A stretch of 64,000 nucleotides of DNA. Source: Parascedosporium putredinis (lineage: Eukaryota > Ascomycota > Sordariomycetes > Microascales > Microascaceae). The stretch is from positions 62,001 through 126,000 of the forward strand of contig CASHTG010000007.1 in NCBI GenBank assembly GCA_949357655.1. Direction: 5' to 3'. Shown here in pieces: positions 47,220 to 58,173 of this stretch (within the stretch, counting starts at the first letter, position 1; each line of letters opens with the position of its first letter). The notes below the pieces were generated by a model that was not told the DNA's origin, made no database searches, and saw only the letters and a program-made list of their open reading frames with translations. A program made the position numbers and the translations under genes.

Positions 47220-48426
47220 ATGTCATCGCCCGCGGGCGCAAGTGCCCAAACTGTATGTTTCTTTTTCTTTCTTTTTTTTTTTCTTAAACCAATGCTTTGG
47301 GCAAACGTACTATTACAGTATGATACGAAATGAACCTTTCAAGGTTACTAACCCTTCCTCTGTGTGTCTTTAGCCGCAAGGAGACGCACCTTACTTCCCG
47401 GTTGTCGCCCTTCTCGGTGGGGTACCGACGGTGTCTGTTGATGTTCCGATCAGCGCCGTCCTCCTCGTCCTATTCGTCATGGCGGCAGCCTTCAACATGA
47501 CGGTCCTCCAGATCAACCGCCGCAGAGACCACAAGTTCATACTATCAGGTCTTCTTTTCGGTTTTTGCATGGCCCGTATCACTACCCTCGTCATGAGGAT
47601 AGTGTGGGCCACCCACATCACCAACATCCGCGTCGCCATCGCGTCCAACATTTTCAACTCTGCCGGAGTTCTCTTACTCTTCATCGTGAACCTCATCTTC
47701 ACCCAGCGACTACTCAGGGCTTATCACCCTAATTTTGGGTGGCATAAAGTCCCTACCTTGATGTTCCGCTTTCTGTACTTCAGCATTGTCGCCTTACTCA
47801 TCATGGTCATCACCGCGACAGTCATCAGCTTCTACACCCTCAATCGCAGCGTTCTTCAAAAGTGCCGCACGATTCAGCTCTTTGCTGGTACTTATCTTGC
47901 CGTACTCTCTTTCCTGCCCATTCCCATCGTCTTGGCCGCGTGGGCCTGGCCGCGCAAGAATGCGATCGAGAAGTTTGGCCAGGGCCGATTCAGGACAAAG
48001 GTCATGCTTGTGCTCTTTACCGCAACCCTACTTTCGTTTGGTGCCGGCTTCCGTCTAGGCGGATCTTACGACCCAAGGCCCAGGTCCGCGCCTGCCTGGT
48101 ACCACCACCGAGCAGCCTTCTATTGTGTCAACTTCGTGATCGAACTTATTGTCGTTTACACGTACGCCTTGATGCGCTTTGACAGACGATTCCACATCCC
48201 TGATGGCAGCTCTGCCCCTGGACATTATTTCAATGGGGTGCCAGGAAAAGGCGACCAAGGAACACTTGCGGACCACATCAACACGGAAGCCGAGGCGTTT
48301 GGTGGCGGGAGTGATGAAGACACCGCTGTTGTTGAGGGTGGCAGCGAAGGTGCCGCGAGAAGATGGGATAACCGAGCGGCGGGTGATCTAGAGAAGCAAG
48401 ACAACGGCGAGCCCATTCGATCCTAA
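47220..48426 (+). CDS. DUF3112 seven-helix membrane protein
   Basis: Fungal-specific membrane protein of the DUF3112 group, often named family C-like GPCR in fungal annotations; no function has been shown that I know of. Exon 1 (47220-47252) encodes MSSPAGASAQT. A 121-nt intron leads to exon 2 (47374-48426); about 361 residues in total. Roughly seven hydrophobic helices are visible, beginning VPISAVLLVLFVMAAAFNMT, then LSGLLFGFCMARITTLVMRI, and later FRFLYFSIVALLIMVITATV. An extracellular-looking loop with RLGGSYDPRPRSAPAWY follows the sixth helix. The tail after FDRRFHIPDG is hydrophilic and acidic. There is no frame break. A receptor role is only a naming tradition. Confidence 0.75.
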
Positions 48427-48962
48427 GCCGCAGATAATCGAAGTTGAGTTTCCTGAACGCATGGAAGACGCAATATTTGTCCATGCCTGGTTGTCAGGGT
48501 ATTGTGGCCGGTCACGGTATTCTGTAAAGAGCATTACACCCCACCTCCTCCCCTTTTGTATATAGCACATAGATCTGTTCATAGCGTATAGAATATACCC
48601 AAAGCGTAGTGTCTCTTCCAAAAGTCTAGCCAAATTCATTTACTTCATAAAGTGTTTTTCCAACTATTTAAAGCGGACTGTGCCACGCGATGGAGGCTCT
48701 CTGGTGGCGGCAAACCCATCAATTCACGCTCTGGGTGTCATCTAAGCGTGGGCAACTGACATCAGCTGTGGAACGGGCTGCAATAATCCGCTCCAACATC
48801 TCAAAAAGGTCAAGCCTAGTGATAGCTCTCACGCGCCACTACCAGTGAGGATGATTTAGGTAGTCAGAGGGCGTGAATGCTCGCATCTTGGTTGTTTTGA
48901 ATCCACACCTCTTTTTGAATATTTTCTTTTTCCTAATTTAGGTTAATATTTACACAGCAGCC
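48427..48962. other. Intergenic region
   Basis: 536 nt between the DUF3112 stop and the next start. Nothing was recognised. Confidence 0.45.
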
Positions 48963-50190
48963 ATGGGCAGGAATCTCCCTTGGGATCGCAAAAGAAACCG
49001 AGCCCCTGGAGATAACATCTCAGCTCCGTCCACACCCCGGCCGGCTGTGGCGGTCGCGCGCACGCCCACAACAGAGCCAGTCCAGCGACTGACCCTCACC
49101 GATCGACAAACGCGAGCAGGTAAGAAAATAAAAGGGACGAAAAGAGCGGTTTGGGAAGAACAGAGGGGTTCCCTGAGCTTACACACTGCTCTCTTTCAGG
49201 AAGAAGTCCATCGACCTCTCCACCACCAGAGCCTCCACCACAAATGTGAGTACGATCATGGCCCTAAACCAGTCGGAGCGCACGCATTGACTTGAAGAAA
49301 CACGTAGATGCATGATAGAAGGAATGGATTACGACGACAAATACCGCATGGTAGAGGATGAGCTGCTTTCAGTAGCACGAAAGTTCACGGTCCATCTCCA
49401 CGCCGCCGAATATCATCGGTTGAAGCATCAGGCCAAGTCGCGCAATGCAGACGCGATCGATTCCATCTCGCGCCCGGTCGTAGGGCGCATGAGCGTGGGT
49501 GTGCAGGTAAAGAATGAGCGGCTAGTCAGGGCGCGGGTACGACAGGAAGGTCTCCGAGCAGCGCTTGCCAATAGCAAGGGAAAGGGTCTAGAGGTTGACA
49601 GCGAAGACGAAGCCCCATGGACGGGAACATCCTTACAAGGACTCATGGAGGTCCCCCAGAGTTCGCAGAAGCCTCTGTCCCGCCTTACATCTTCTGTCGG
49701 GCCTAATACTAAGGCCTCGGCAAGACCGCCGATAATTCATAGAACTGAGTCGAGGAGCGGTTCCCCAGCGCAAATAGCTAAACATCGGGTAGAAGCAAGG
49801 CTAGCTAGGGATGGCGTCGTCGACCCAGGGCTCCCTACTAGGAGAACGACAATGCCCTCTGCTAGGCTGGTGCAGCCGGCAAAGCCGGCAAAGCTACATT
49901 CTCCTGGCCATGGCAGCCAGGCTCGCCAGTCGACGTGGCCAGCCACTTCAGGCTCTCCAGCCAAAGACCCTGGGAGGAAAAGACCTCTGGGGCAAAGAAC
50001 GTCACTCGTAGTCCTCTCCGATAGCGATGATGATTTGTTTGCTAGCCTCGTTAAGAGGCGCAAGGAGAAGGAGAAAAGGCGGTCCATGCACCAGGTCGAG
50101 CCAAAACCAGAGGCGAGTGATGAGTCTCTAGCCACCGTCAAACAGGAGACCACAAGCGATGGTACCATCATGCCCTCTTTCCTCTTTTAA
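48963..50190 (+). CDS. Unrecognised protein with nuclear signals and SUMO-interaction-like motif
   Basis: Three exons fit cleanly: 48963-49119, 49200-49245 and 49308-50190, about 361 residues. I do not recognise the family. The only strongly ordered segment is near the exon 2/3 junction: MIEGMDYDDKYRMVEDELL, then SVARKFTVHLHAAEYHRLK and ISRPVVGRMSVGVQV. The rest is Ser/Pro/Arg-rich and probably disordered. Basic clusters (KDPGRKRPLGQR and KRRKEKEKRR) suggest nuclear import. Between them VVLSDSDDD has the hydrophobic-then-acidic pattern of a SUMO-interacting motif. A C-terminal VKQET resembles the sumoylation consensus psi-K-x-E. No frame break is needed. The neighbour downstream is NMD3, same strand. 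Confidence 0.7.
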
Positions 50191-50649
50191 TACCATACCC
50201 TTCCTTTCATTGTAGTACTAGTTCAGCTCGTGTAAATAAATAGAAATTAGCCTAGTCGCTTTGCTTCTCGCCGCTCAAGTAGTGTAAGCTGACTGATGGA
50301 CTCTGCTTTGTCACTAATATGGTCTGCTTTTCGCACCTGCCAAGGAAGCAGTTGAAAATTTTGGAGCCTAACAATCACAAGCGCCACTCCAAGCTGTTAA
50401 GGCGACTTATCGATAACGATTATCAATTATTCTGGAGGGGCAAAACTTTTCGACTGGCTTTTTTTTCCAACTGCCCCGCCATCCTTGCTTGATTCATCAT
50501 CACATCGACTCACACACACAAGATACCCCCTAGCGTTTGGTTTTGCAGCGGCGAACCAGGGTTTCTTGTCTCTTCTCTCGTCATTCGGGAGTCGATCTAT
50601 TACCTCAAGTACAGCAACTCCATCGTTAGTTAGAATCTTGGACCTCAAG
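50191..50649. other. Intergenic region upstream of NMD3
   Basis: 459 nt with the NMD3 promoter and leader. Nothing else was recognised. Confidence 0.45.
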
Positions 50650-52269
50650 ATGGACTTGGACGACGTTGTCTCCTTTAACCCCGCCGATGCGTCGGCAGAG
50701 CAGCGGACGGCAACGTATGCACCCCCTCTTCCGTCCTTCGGGAGGAAAAAAAAAAAGAAAAGGAAAAGAAAAACTAACCATAGAGAATAGAATCCTTTGT
50801 TACAACTGCGGCGCTCCTTTGGACGGGACTGTATCGGGAGGCGCTCTTTGCGACGATTGTATCAAGCTCACGGTCGATGTCTCTGCTGGAATCCCCGCGA
50901 ATCTTTTCTACATTTCTGTAGGGACTGCGACCGATGGCTATTACCCCCGACTACTTGGGTTGTTGCCCAGCCCGAGTCCCGAGAGCTCTTAGCGATATGC
51001 CTGAAGAAACTGAATATTCACAAAGTTCGAGTCGTCGACGCTAGTTTTATCTGGACCGAACCGCATTCGAGACGAATTAAGGTCAAAATTACGGTACAAG
51101 ACAGCGTCGCCCACGGCGTAGTATTGCAGCAAGGCTTCGAGGTGACCTATGTCGTCTCCACGCAGCAGTGCCCCGACTGTAAGAAGAGCTACACAGCCAA
51201 CATTTGGAGAGCGTCCGTACAGGTGAGGCAGAAGGTGCCGCACAAGAGGACCTTTATGTACCTCGAACAGCTTATCCTCAAACACAATGCACACAGAGAT
51301 ACCTTGAACATCAAGGAGGCTCGGGACGGCGTCGACTTTTACTTTGCCGAGAAGAACAGCGCCGAGACTTTTGTTCACTTCTTGGAATCGGTCGTCCCCG
51401 TCGATATCAAGAATTCTAAGGAGCTAATTTCCGAGGATGCCCACACAGCCACATCAAACTATAAGTTTAGCTGGTCCGCCAAGCTTATCCCCATCTGCAA
51501 AGATGATCTTGTCGCTTTGCCTATCAAAATAGCCAAGTCATTGGGCAACATCTCTCCTATTGTTCTCTGCCACCGTATCGGAACCCATGTGTACCTTCTC
51601 GACACCAACACCCTGCAGACTGCCGATATCAGCAACAAGGTCTACTGGCGGTCCCCGTTTATATCGTTGGCCGATGCGAAAGAACTCGTTGAGTTCATCG
51701 TGTTAGATATCGACTCTACTCCAGTCCGGAAGGGCAAGTGGCACCTCTGCGAAGCTACAGTAGCACGTGCGGCGGATCTCGGGGTCAACGACGTCACTTA
51801 CTTCACTCGCACCCATCTTGGCCACCTACTGCACCCCGGTGATTCTGTCATGGGCTATCTGCTCTCCGGAGCCATCTTCAACAATGAACACTTCGATGCG
51901 GCCGAGGCCTCCAACACGTATAGCTCAGCTATCCCCGACGTTATCCTCGTCAAGAAACATTTCCCGAACCGCAGGAGAAATAGGCGCAGGAACTGGAAGT
52001 TGAAGCACATCGTCAAGGAGGAGGATGATCTGTTTAATAGAAAGGCCAATATGACCAAGGAAGACAACGACTACGAGCTCTTCTTACGGGATGTCGAAGA
52101 TGATGAGGAGATGAGGCAAGCAATGGCTCTCTACAAGGCTCCGAAAAAGACGGACCCGGATGAGATGAGTGTCGCCGAGACGGAGGGTGACGATGACGGG
52201 GATGCCCCTCGCATCAACGTTGAGGAGCTATTGGATGACTTTGAAGAACTCACGGTTCAAGATGAGTGA
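50650..52269 (+). CDS. NMD3: 60S export adaptor Nmd3
   Basis: Adaptor that links pre-60S subunits to the exportin Crm1. Exon 1 (50650-50714) encodes MDLDDVVSFNPADASAEQRT. A 76-nt intron with an A-rich core and ACTAAC branch site precedes exon 2 at 50791. The N-terminal zinc-binding cysteines appear as CYNC, CDDC, CRDC and CPDC. The body (KVPHKRTFMYLEQLILKHNA, then GHLLHPGDSVMGYLL) and the acidic C-terminus after NRRRNWKLKHIVKEEDD are typical; the tail is where the nuclear export signal lies in yeast. One base is missing in the C run at 50894-50897, which restores GIPRESFLHFCRDCDRW. Length about 515 residues, close to the family. It is convergent with ESF2. Confidence 0.95.
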
Positions 52270-52649
52270 GATCTTTGTTTGTTTTTTGTTGATCATGTTT
52301 CTTCCTAAATAGGATTGTCGTTGGGGAATTGCACATTTGCATCACGAGGGATTAAAATTTCGCCTTTAAAAGTAGATCAAGGTTAGATAACGTAGCATGA
52401 CTTATCTTTGAGGGAAGCAATGAAAAAAATGAGGGGGTTATATTTGAATATCTTGATGCAAGGTCCTATGTGTATGCCGCGATAGGCGATAGGCTTTGGT
52501 TTTGCGTATGATGTCCTGTTTCAAGCGATGAGCCTGCCAAAACGCCATACCTAAAAGAGAAGAAGGCCAGAATGAAGAACAAGAAAAGGACTAGAAGGGC
52601 AAAAGGGGACAATCCAGACGTGGGTGAACTGCCGCCATTAGCACTACCT
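52270..52649. other. Intergenic region NMD3/ESF2, convergent ends
   Basis: 380 nt between two stop codons; only 3' flanks are expected. Confidence 0.5.
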
Positions 52650-53721
52650 CTAGAAGATTTTACTAAGCACCCTCTTTACGTTCTCTGCAGGCTCTTCGCC
52701 GACCTCTCCAGGTTTCCTCTTGGAGACCTGAGGAACTTGTTTAAAGGTCCTCGAGGGCGCCTGCCCAGCAGAATTGCCCTTGGCCACTCTTTTATCCTTC
52801 TTCTCCTTTTTCGCCTTGATACCATCCAGCTGTTTGGCCTGCTCGACGTTGCGAACGAACTCGAGGTTCTCGCGGGCGGCTTTGCTGATCTCGGCCCTCA
52901 TCCTACTCTCGCGCTCGGCGTTCTCTTTCTCGATCTGGGCGGTGAGATCGCGCCACTTGAAGCCCTTGAGGTAGACGAGGCTCCAGACGTCGTCCCTGTA
53001 GTAGCTCCCTTTCTTACCGCCAATGGTTCGGGCGTTGAGGAGCTGGTGCGCCTTCTTGGCGTCGCGCTTGTCGACGAACTCGATCCAGCCCTCGGTGAAG
53101 AGCTTCTTCTTGTTGCCGCCGGCACGGACGCGGCGCTGGTGGCTTGCGGGGTCCTCGGGAGCGAGGTATGTGCGGTTGATCGTGCCAAAGGGCTCGAGGA
53201 GGGTGCGGAGCTTGTGAGGCTTCATAAAGGGCGGGACTCGGGAGACGTAAAGGACCCCCGACTTTTTGATGGCGTCTTCCGAGGAAACGAGGTTGCGCTT
53301 GATGAGAGACCGGAGCGGGTCGGCGGTATTTATGAGCTTGGGGACCTTGACCTTTTGGTTTTCGTGCCGTCTTCGTGGGTTTGGTCGTCGCTGTCGGCGT
53401 CCTCCTCGAGGGTGGAAGAGACTTCCGTTGCCGCATCGCCGTCGTCGCCCTTTGATTTATTCGACTGCCGGGAGGCACCGCTGCAGGCGCAACGGGGCCC
53501 TTGGCTTTGGTCTTGCTCAAACGGACGCCGTGATCCGAGCCGCTACCTTCGTCGGAGGAATAGTCGTCACCGTCGCTGCCAGCACGGGTATTATCGATTT
53601 TTCTACGCTTGGCGGTGCGTGCGCCCTTGCGAACTTCACGATCGGAATCGTAGCCTTGTGACTGGGCGTCGGAGTCGCTGTCATCGGCGTCAAGAAAGTT
53701 GTTTCGCTTTTCCGGCGCCAT
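52650..53721 (-). CDS. ESF2: Pre-rRNA processing factor Esf2/ABT1
   Basis: Nucleolar RRM protein of the SSU processome that aids 18S rRNA maturation (family knowledge). Start at 53719-53721 (MAPEKRNNFLDADDSDSD). The N-terminal third is Asp/Ser-rich and basic. The RRM region begins KKSGVLYVSRVPPFMKPHKL and includes RTLLEPFGTINRTYLAPED, GWIEFVDKRDAKKAHQLLN and the family hallmark ARTIGGKKGSYYRDDVW, then LVYLKGFKWRDLTAQI. A Lys-rich tail follows. Two one-base losses are needed: in the G run at 53470-53472 and in the T run at 53353-53356 (TKTK/KVKVPKLINTADPLRS). Single exon. Family certain; the exact N-terminal composition depends on the first correction. Confidence 0.9.
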
Positions 53722-56229
53722 GGCGGGCGGTTTCTTTTTCTCTCTCTTTTTCCTTCCTTTTTCGGCTGACAAGGGGTCCCCGAAGGGCGAATTTGGTAAT
53801 CTCTCGAGGAACAAGAAAGTACTTTAGGGATATTGGCTGTTCGAGCGCGAGCTTGCCTTTTCCTCGATCGTTAGTTTCCGCAGGTGAACAGGGGAAGAGA
53901 TCAGAAAAAAAATGGCTGTGAGGATGAAAATGTTCCGTTATCGATAAGAATTTCATGCCCCTCCAGATCAGCCATGCTTGCCATGGTTGCGCTTGAAGAC
54001 GTGGTCCGTGCTAATTGTGTTTTCGCACCTACTCATCCTCCCAGGCGAATTTAACCCCCAACTCCGCGATTCTGATCAATTCACCCGTTCCCGTCCTTCG
54101 GACCCTTCTTCTTAGTTTTGAGAGGGGTTTTGGCTAACTTTGCTTCCTTGGGGGTCTACCAGGCTGAAACAACTCGAGGCAGAGACACGCCATAGACACC
54201 GCACCTCTGCCCAAAAGCCTTGACCCGTGGCTGTGCTGCAGACTGGAGGGTACGGAAACACGCAACGGCGTACACGGGCTTCGCCTGACTGGGCGAGTCC
54301 CGGCTCCCGCCTGGCCCAGTGCCACACAAACGCCAAACCACGGCGCAGGCACTCAAGACGATAGCTATCTTTAGATCCTTATTTTTCTTTTCGGATTTCC
54401 CCACAAGCTCTCCCTTTCTTGAAACCATAAGTTCTGTAGAGAGGGTACCAAATTGTCCCTTATTAGGGGTTTTTGGGGTGCCTAGGTTTTGTGGCTTACT
54501 CTAGATTCATTACCTCGGGGGCTCGTTATGCCGCTAACTAGAACGGATGGAGTTGAGGAAGCCAATGCCGCTATAATTTGGGGCGAGCCTCAGCTATTTT
54601 GAAATTGGGTCTCCCTTCTTTGGGTATGGATCGGGCACCTCGCCCAGAGCTAATCATCCGGAGCCTATCATGATATAATAAGGATGCCAACCTAGATCAT
54701 ATTGGCGGCGTGGAGTTCGTGCTCTTCATTTCTTTTAATCTTCAGCTATATCTTCGACGAGTCCCACAAGCATCCGCACCCTCCTGTATCAATCGTGCGA
54801 TCGCGGGTACCTTGACTTGCTAACTTCATACCGGAGAAGGAATCTTGCACACCGCTGATCCTCCCTGCTTCGAGGCATCATCCCCAACATATCAGTCTTG
54901 ACAGCCAGAGTTCGCCGCATTCCCAGTAATAACGATTGAATCTTTCGATATATATTCCTTATCTTCCACTGTCTGAGGGTCTACCAAGAACCTCTCTGTC
55001 CTCACAAGCCGACATATTCGAGCACGAAATACCTGAACTCCTGCTTTCTAACAGCATGGGGCTGAGTGAGAATGTCAACGCCATTTACTCCAAAATGCAG
55101 ACTAAGATTGGGCGGAAGCGCGTAAAGGTTGCTAGGGAAATACAAATAGTACGTGTTCGATGCGTCTCCTTCGACCAGCTTCTCATATATTTCTCACCTA
55201 CCTATACATGGCGTGGGCATCAAGACAATTTGACCGCAATTAACAAGGAACATCAGTCCGCTCCATTCGATTTCAGGCATGAAGAGACAACACTTCCAGG
55301 GCTTTCACAGACCGAGCAAGTCTTCTCTATAGCTCAGAACCCTCTCAATGGAGGTCCAGATCTTCTAACATCATATCCCCTTAATGAACAGAATGGCGCT
55401 TTTAAGGGAGCTAGCCAGCAGCCGCACCGGCGACTCGCTGGAGAGCGAAGCACACGCTCGCCCATCTTTCCCTTCACCACGAGAACGGCAGATATCGGAG
55501 ACTTGAGATGATTCAGCAATGTGACCTCTATATAGCTAGAGTTTGGCTTTTTATTCATGTACATATATTCCAGGTTGAGATTAGCGAGAGAAGCCGCGTT
55601 GAGGAAAGGGCCGCAGAGCCCAATAGATTGTTGGCTGTAAGGGGCTCTTTTTTCAAGCCCCGATATATATTACATGACGCGCATGTTCGGGAAATGGGGC
55701 TCAATATATCACGACTTTAAACCACGGGTTGGGCTGAATCGGGTCCTCTTCGAGGAGCTGTCGATGTGAGACCATATATGTCAACGGGTGTTGATCGCTC
55801 ATTATTGGCTGGATTGATTTGAATCCTTGCTGAATGAGGTATTGCGCCGCATTGTACATGAGGCCCGACTTCGATTAATACAATCCTTAGGTTTGGTGCG
55901 TCAATGGCTTTGAAGGGAGGCCAGAGGAATGAGGTGAATCGATAGGCGGCGCTTAGTACTACATCTGTGGATGTAGCATTGGGAGGAGTGATGTCGAGAC
56001 TGGGCCCCTCATTTCTGTTAGCCTCGCATGCGAACAAGCTCACTCCTCACCTCACCCCACCATCAGTAAGCGCGCACGAGCTACCATTTTGGCGACGCAA
56101 CCCCTCCATTGAAGCTCGGGACCAAACTGCCCCGCACATTCTCTTCTTTTTGGGTTTCCGTCCCAAAATTTGCGCCTCGTTCTTCGAGAACCCTCTCAGC
56201 GCCGCGGACGCGCCATATATTTCACTTCG
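53722..56229. other. Long intergenic region ESF2/ERG8
   Basis: About 2.5 kb without a secure gene. A 151-codon open frame at 55056-55511 is listed separately with low confidence. Confidence 0.4.
55056..55511 (+). CDS. Doubtful open reading frame
   Basis: An ATG at 55056 opens 151 codons. It is preceded by CTTTCTAACAG, which looks like an intron branch site and acceptor, so it could be an exon. The product is hydrophilic with no motif, signal or membrane helix, and I recognise no family. It may equally be non-coding. Confidence 0.18.
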   Translation: MGLSENVNAIYSKMQTKIGRKRVKVAREIQIVRVRCVSFDQLLIYFSPTYTWRGHQDNLTAINKEHQSAPFDFRHEETTLPGLSQTEQVFSIAQNPLNGGPDLLTSYPLNEQNGAFKGASQQPHRRLAGERSTRSPIFPFTTRTADIGDLR

Positions 56230-57662
56230 ATGGAGCCAACAGTAGCGGTGTCCGCCCCCGGTAAGGTGCTCCTTGCGGGCGGGTACTTGGTCCTAGATCC
56301 CGCCCACAACGGCCTGGTCCTGGGCCTCAATGCGAGGATAAACGTAATCGCGGGCACGATTCGAACCAGCGAGGGTGTGCAGCTCACCGAAATTGTCGTG
56401 AATAGTCCCCAGTTCCTCGATGCGGAATGGAGGTTCGGCTTTCACCTCTCGGAGGATGACGGAGGTATTCATGTTACCCAACTTCAGACGTAAGTGCTAC
56501 CCACTAGCTTCAATACCGTGATGGAGTTTTCTCTCTCCCTCTCTTGGTATGCATATTATGGGGCGTATCCAGAAGACTGATGCCTCCCCGTTCTTAGTGG
56601 GCAAACGCTGTCGGCGAAGAACCCCTTTGTTGAGACCACCTTGATCTACGTCTTGACCTTCATCCATCGCCGGTTACGGTACCACACTCAACAGAGTTTA
56701 AGCTCGACACGCCTGACTATCCTTGCGGATAACGACTACTACTCAACCTCCTCTGGAGACACTGCAAGCACCGGCCTCGGAAGGTTTGCAAAGTTTCCTT
56801 ACCCTATACGCGAGGCCCCGAAGACAGGCCTGGGTTCGTCGGCTGCATTGGTCACATCTCTTACTGCTGCGCTGTTGACCCATTATCTGCCGGGAGGGTT
56901 TGACATCTCATCGCCAGAAGGGAAGAGGACCCTGCACAACCTCGCCCAAGTCGCGCACGGAGCTGCGCAGGGCAAGATTGGCTCCGGTTTCGATATCGCC
57001 GCAGCCGTGTATGGCGCCTGCAACTACAAGCGGTTCTCACCTAACATACTCTCGGAGCTGCCCGAACCCGGAAAGCCCGGCTTTGGCGCAGCTCTCGAGA
57101 GCCTTGTGTTGAAAGAGTGGGACGGTAGCATCGACGACTTCACCCTGCCCCCGGGCTTGCGATCCGCATGGTTGACGTGCACTCAGGTACACAAACCGTC
57201 TCAATGGTGAAGAAAGTCTTGGAATGGCGCTCAAAAAACCCTGCGCGGGCCGCGGAGCTTTGGTGGGGCCTCCATGGACTCAACCTGTTCTTGGAGCAGC
57301 AGCTCCGAGCCAAGGAGGGAAACTTTGAGTACATAGCCGAAACCATTTCGCGGTGCCGCGGCATAATCCGCGCGATGAGCGAGGAGAGCGAGGTGCCCAT
57401 TGAACCACCGCAGCAAACGGCGCTGCTCGACAGGCTATCAGCGGTCGACGGTGTGTATGGAGGTGTTGTCCCTGGTGCTGGAGGGTTTGATGCAGCGGCA
57501 ATTGTCGCAAAGGACGATGATGAGACCCTGGAGAGGATAAGGAAATGCTGCGAGGACGCTCGAACGGCGGATTACCAGGTAGATCTTATGAGGGTCAAAT
57601 GTGAGAGCGAAGGTGTCAGGATGGAGGACCTCGCGAGCTTCGATGGTTGGTTGCACAAGTAG
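56230..57662 (+). CDS. ERG8: Phosphomevalonate kinase
   Basis: Phosphorylates mevalonate-5-phosphate in the mevalonate/ergosterol pathway. GHMP kinase fold. Exon 1 (56230-56489) has VSAPGKVLLAGGYLVLDP. The intron (56490-56597) has a GTAAGT donor. Exon 2 has the ATP-binding loop KTGLGSSAALVTSL, GAAQGKIGSGFDIAAA and the C-terminal motif GVVPGAGGFDAAAIV. One base is missing at about 57164-57165, which restores GLRSRMVDVHSGTQTVSMVK; without it the product stops at LTCTQVHKPSQW. Length about 440 residues, near the fungal size. It is followed on the same strand by the aldehyde dehydrogenase, with no shared function implied. Confidence 0.93.
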
Positions 57663-58173
57663 CTAAAACGTACACATAGGGGCCTGCCCTCTCCCCAACC
57701 TCACAAAAACATCTTGAGGATTTGGACCAAAAAAGCGATTTAGAGAACAGTACACAGCTGCGTGAGGGCTGGGCTCCAATGGCAGTTGATTTAAAGTGAA
57801 GGTAATCACAATATTGAGGCAACAACAAATCGTCGACCATACTTTTCCTCAAGTAGCTGAATTATTCTGTCTGGATTCAGTGGTTGTTGAGGATGGTTGC
57901 GGACGGACGGTTCTTATCGAATCTTATCGCGTTGGTGGGGCCGCTTGCTTCTTCCCTGTGACGAAGCTCCGGAGCTCATGAGCGGGGTAGACGAGCTCCA
58001 GTTTCTCCAACGGCTGCTATGTTCATTGGAGGTGGCGATCTTCGCCTTCGGTACCCGGATTTTTGTCCCTCCCCTTACACCCACTTCCTTCTTTTCGTTT
58101 CGCATCTTCGACCTAAAATAGCAGATATCAAAGACTCTCACTATAGAATCGTGCGTCTCAAAGCATCATCACA
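57663..58173. other. Intergenic region ERG8/ALDH
   Basis: 511 nt with the aldehyde dehydrogenase promoter. Nothing else was recognised. Confidence 0.45.
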
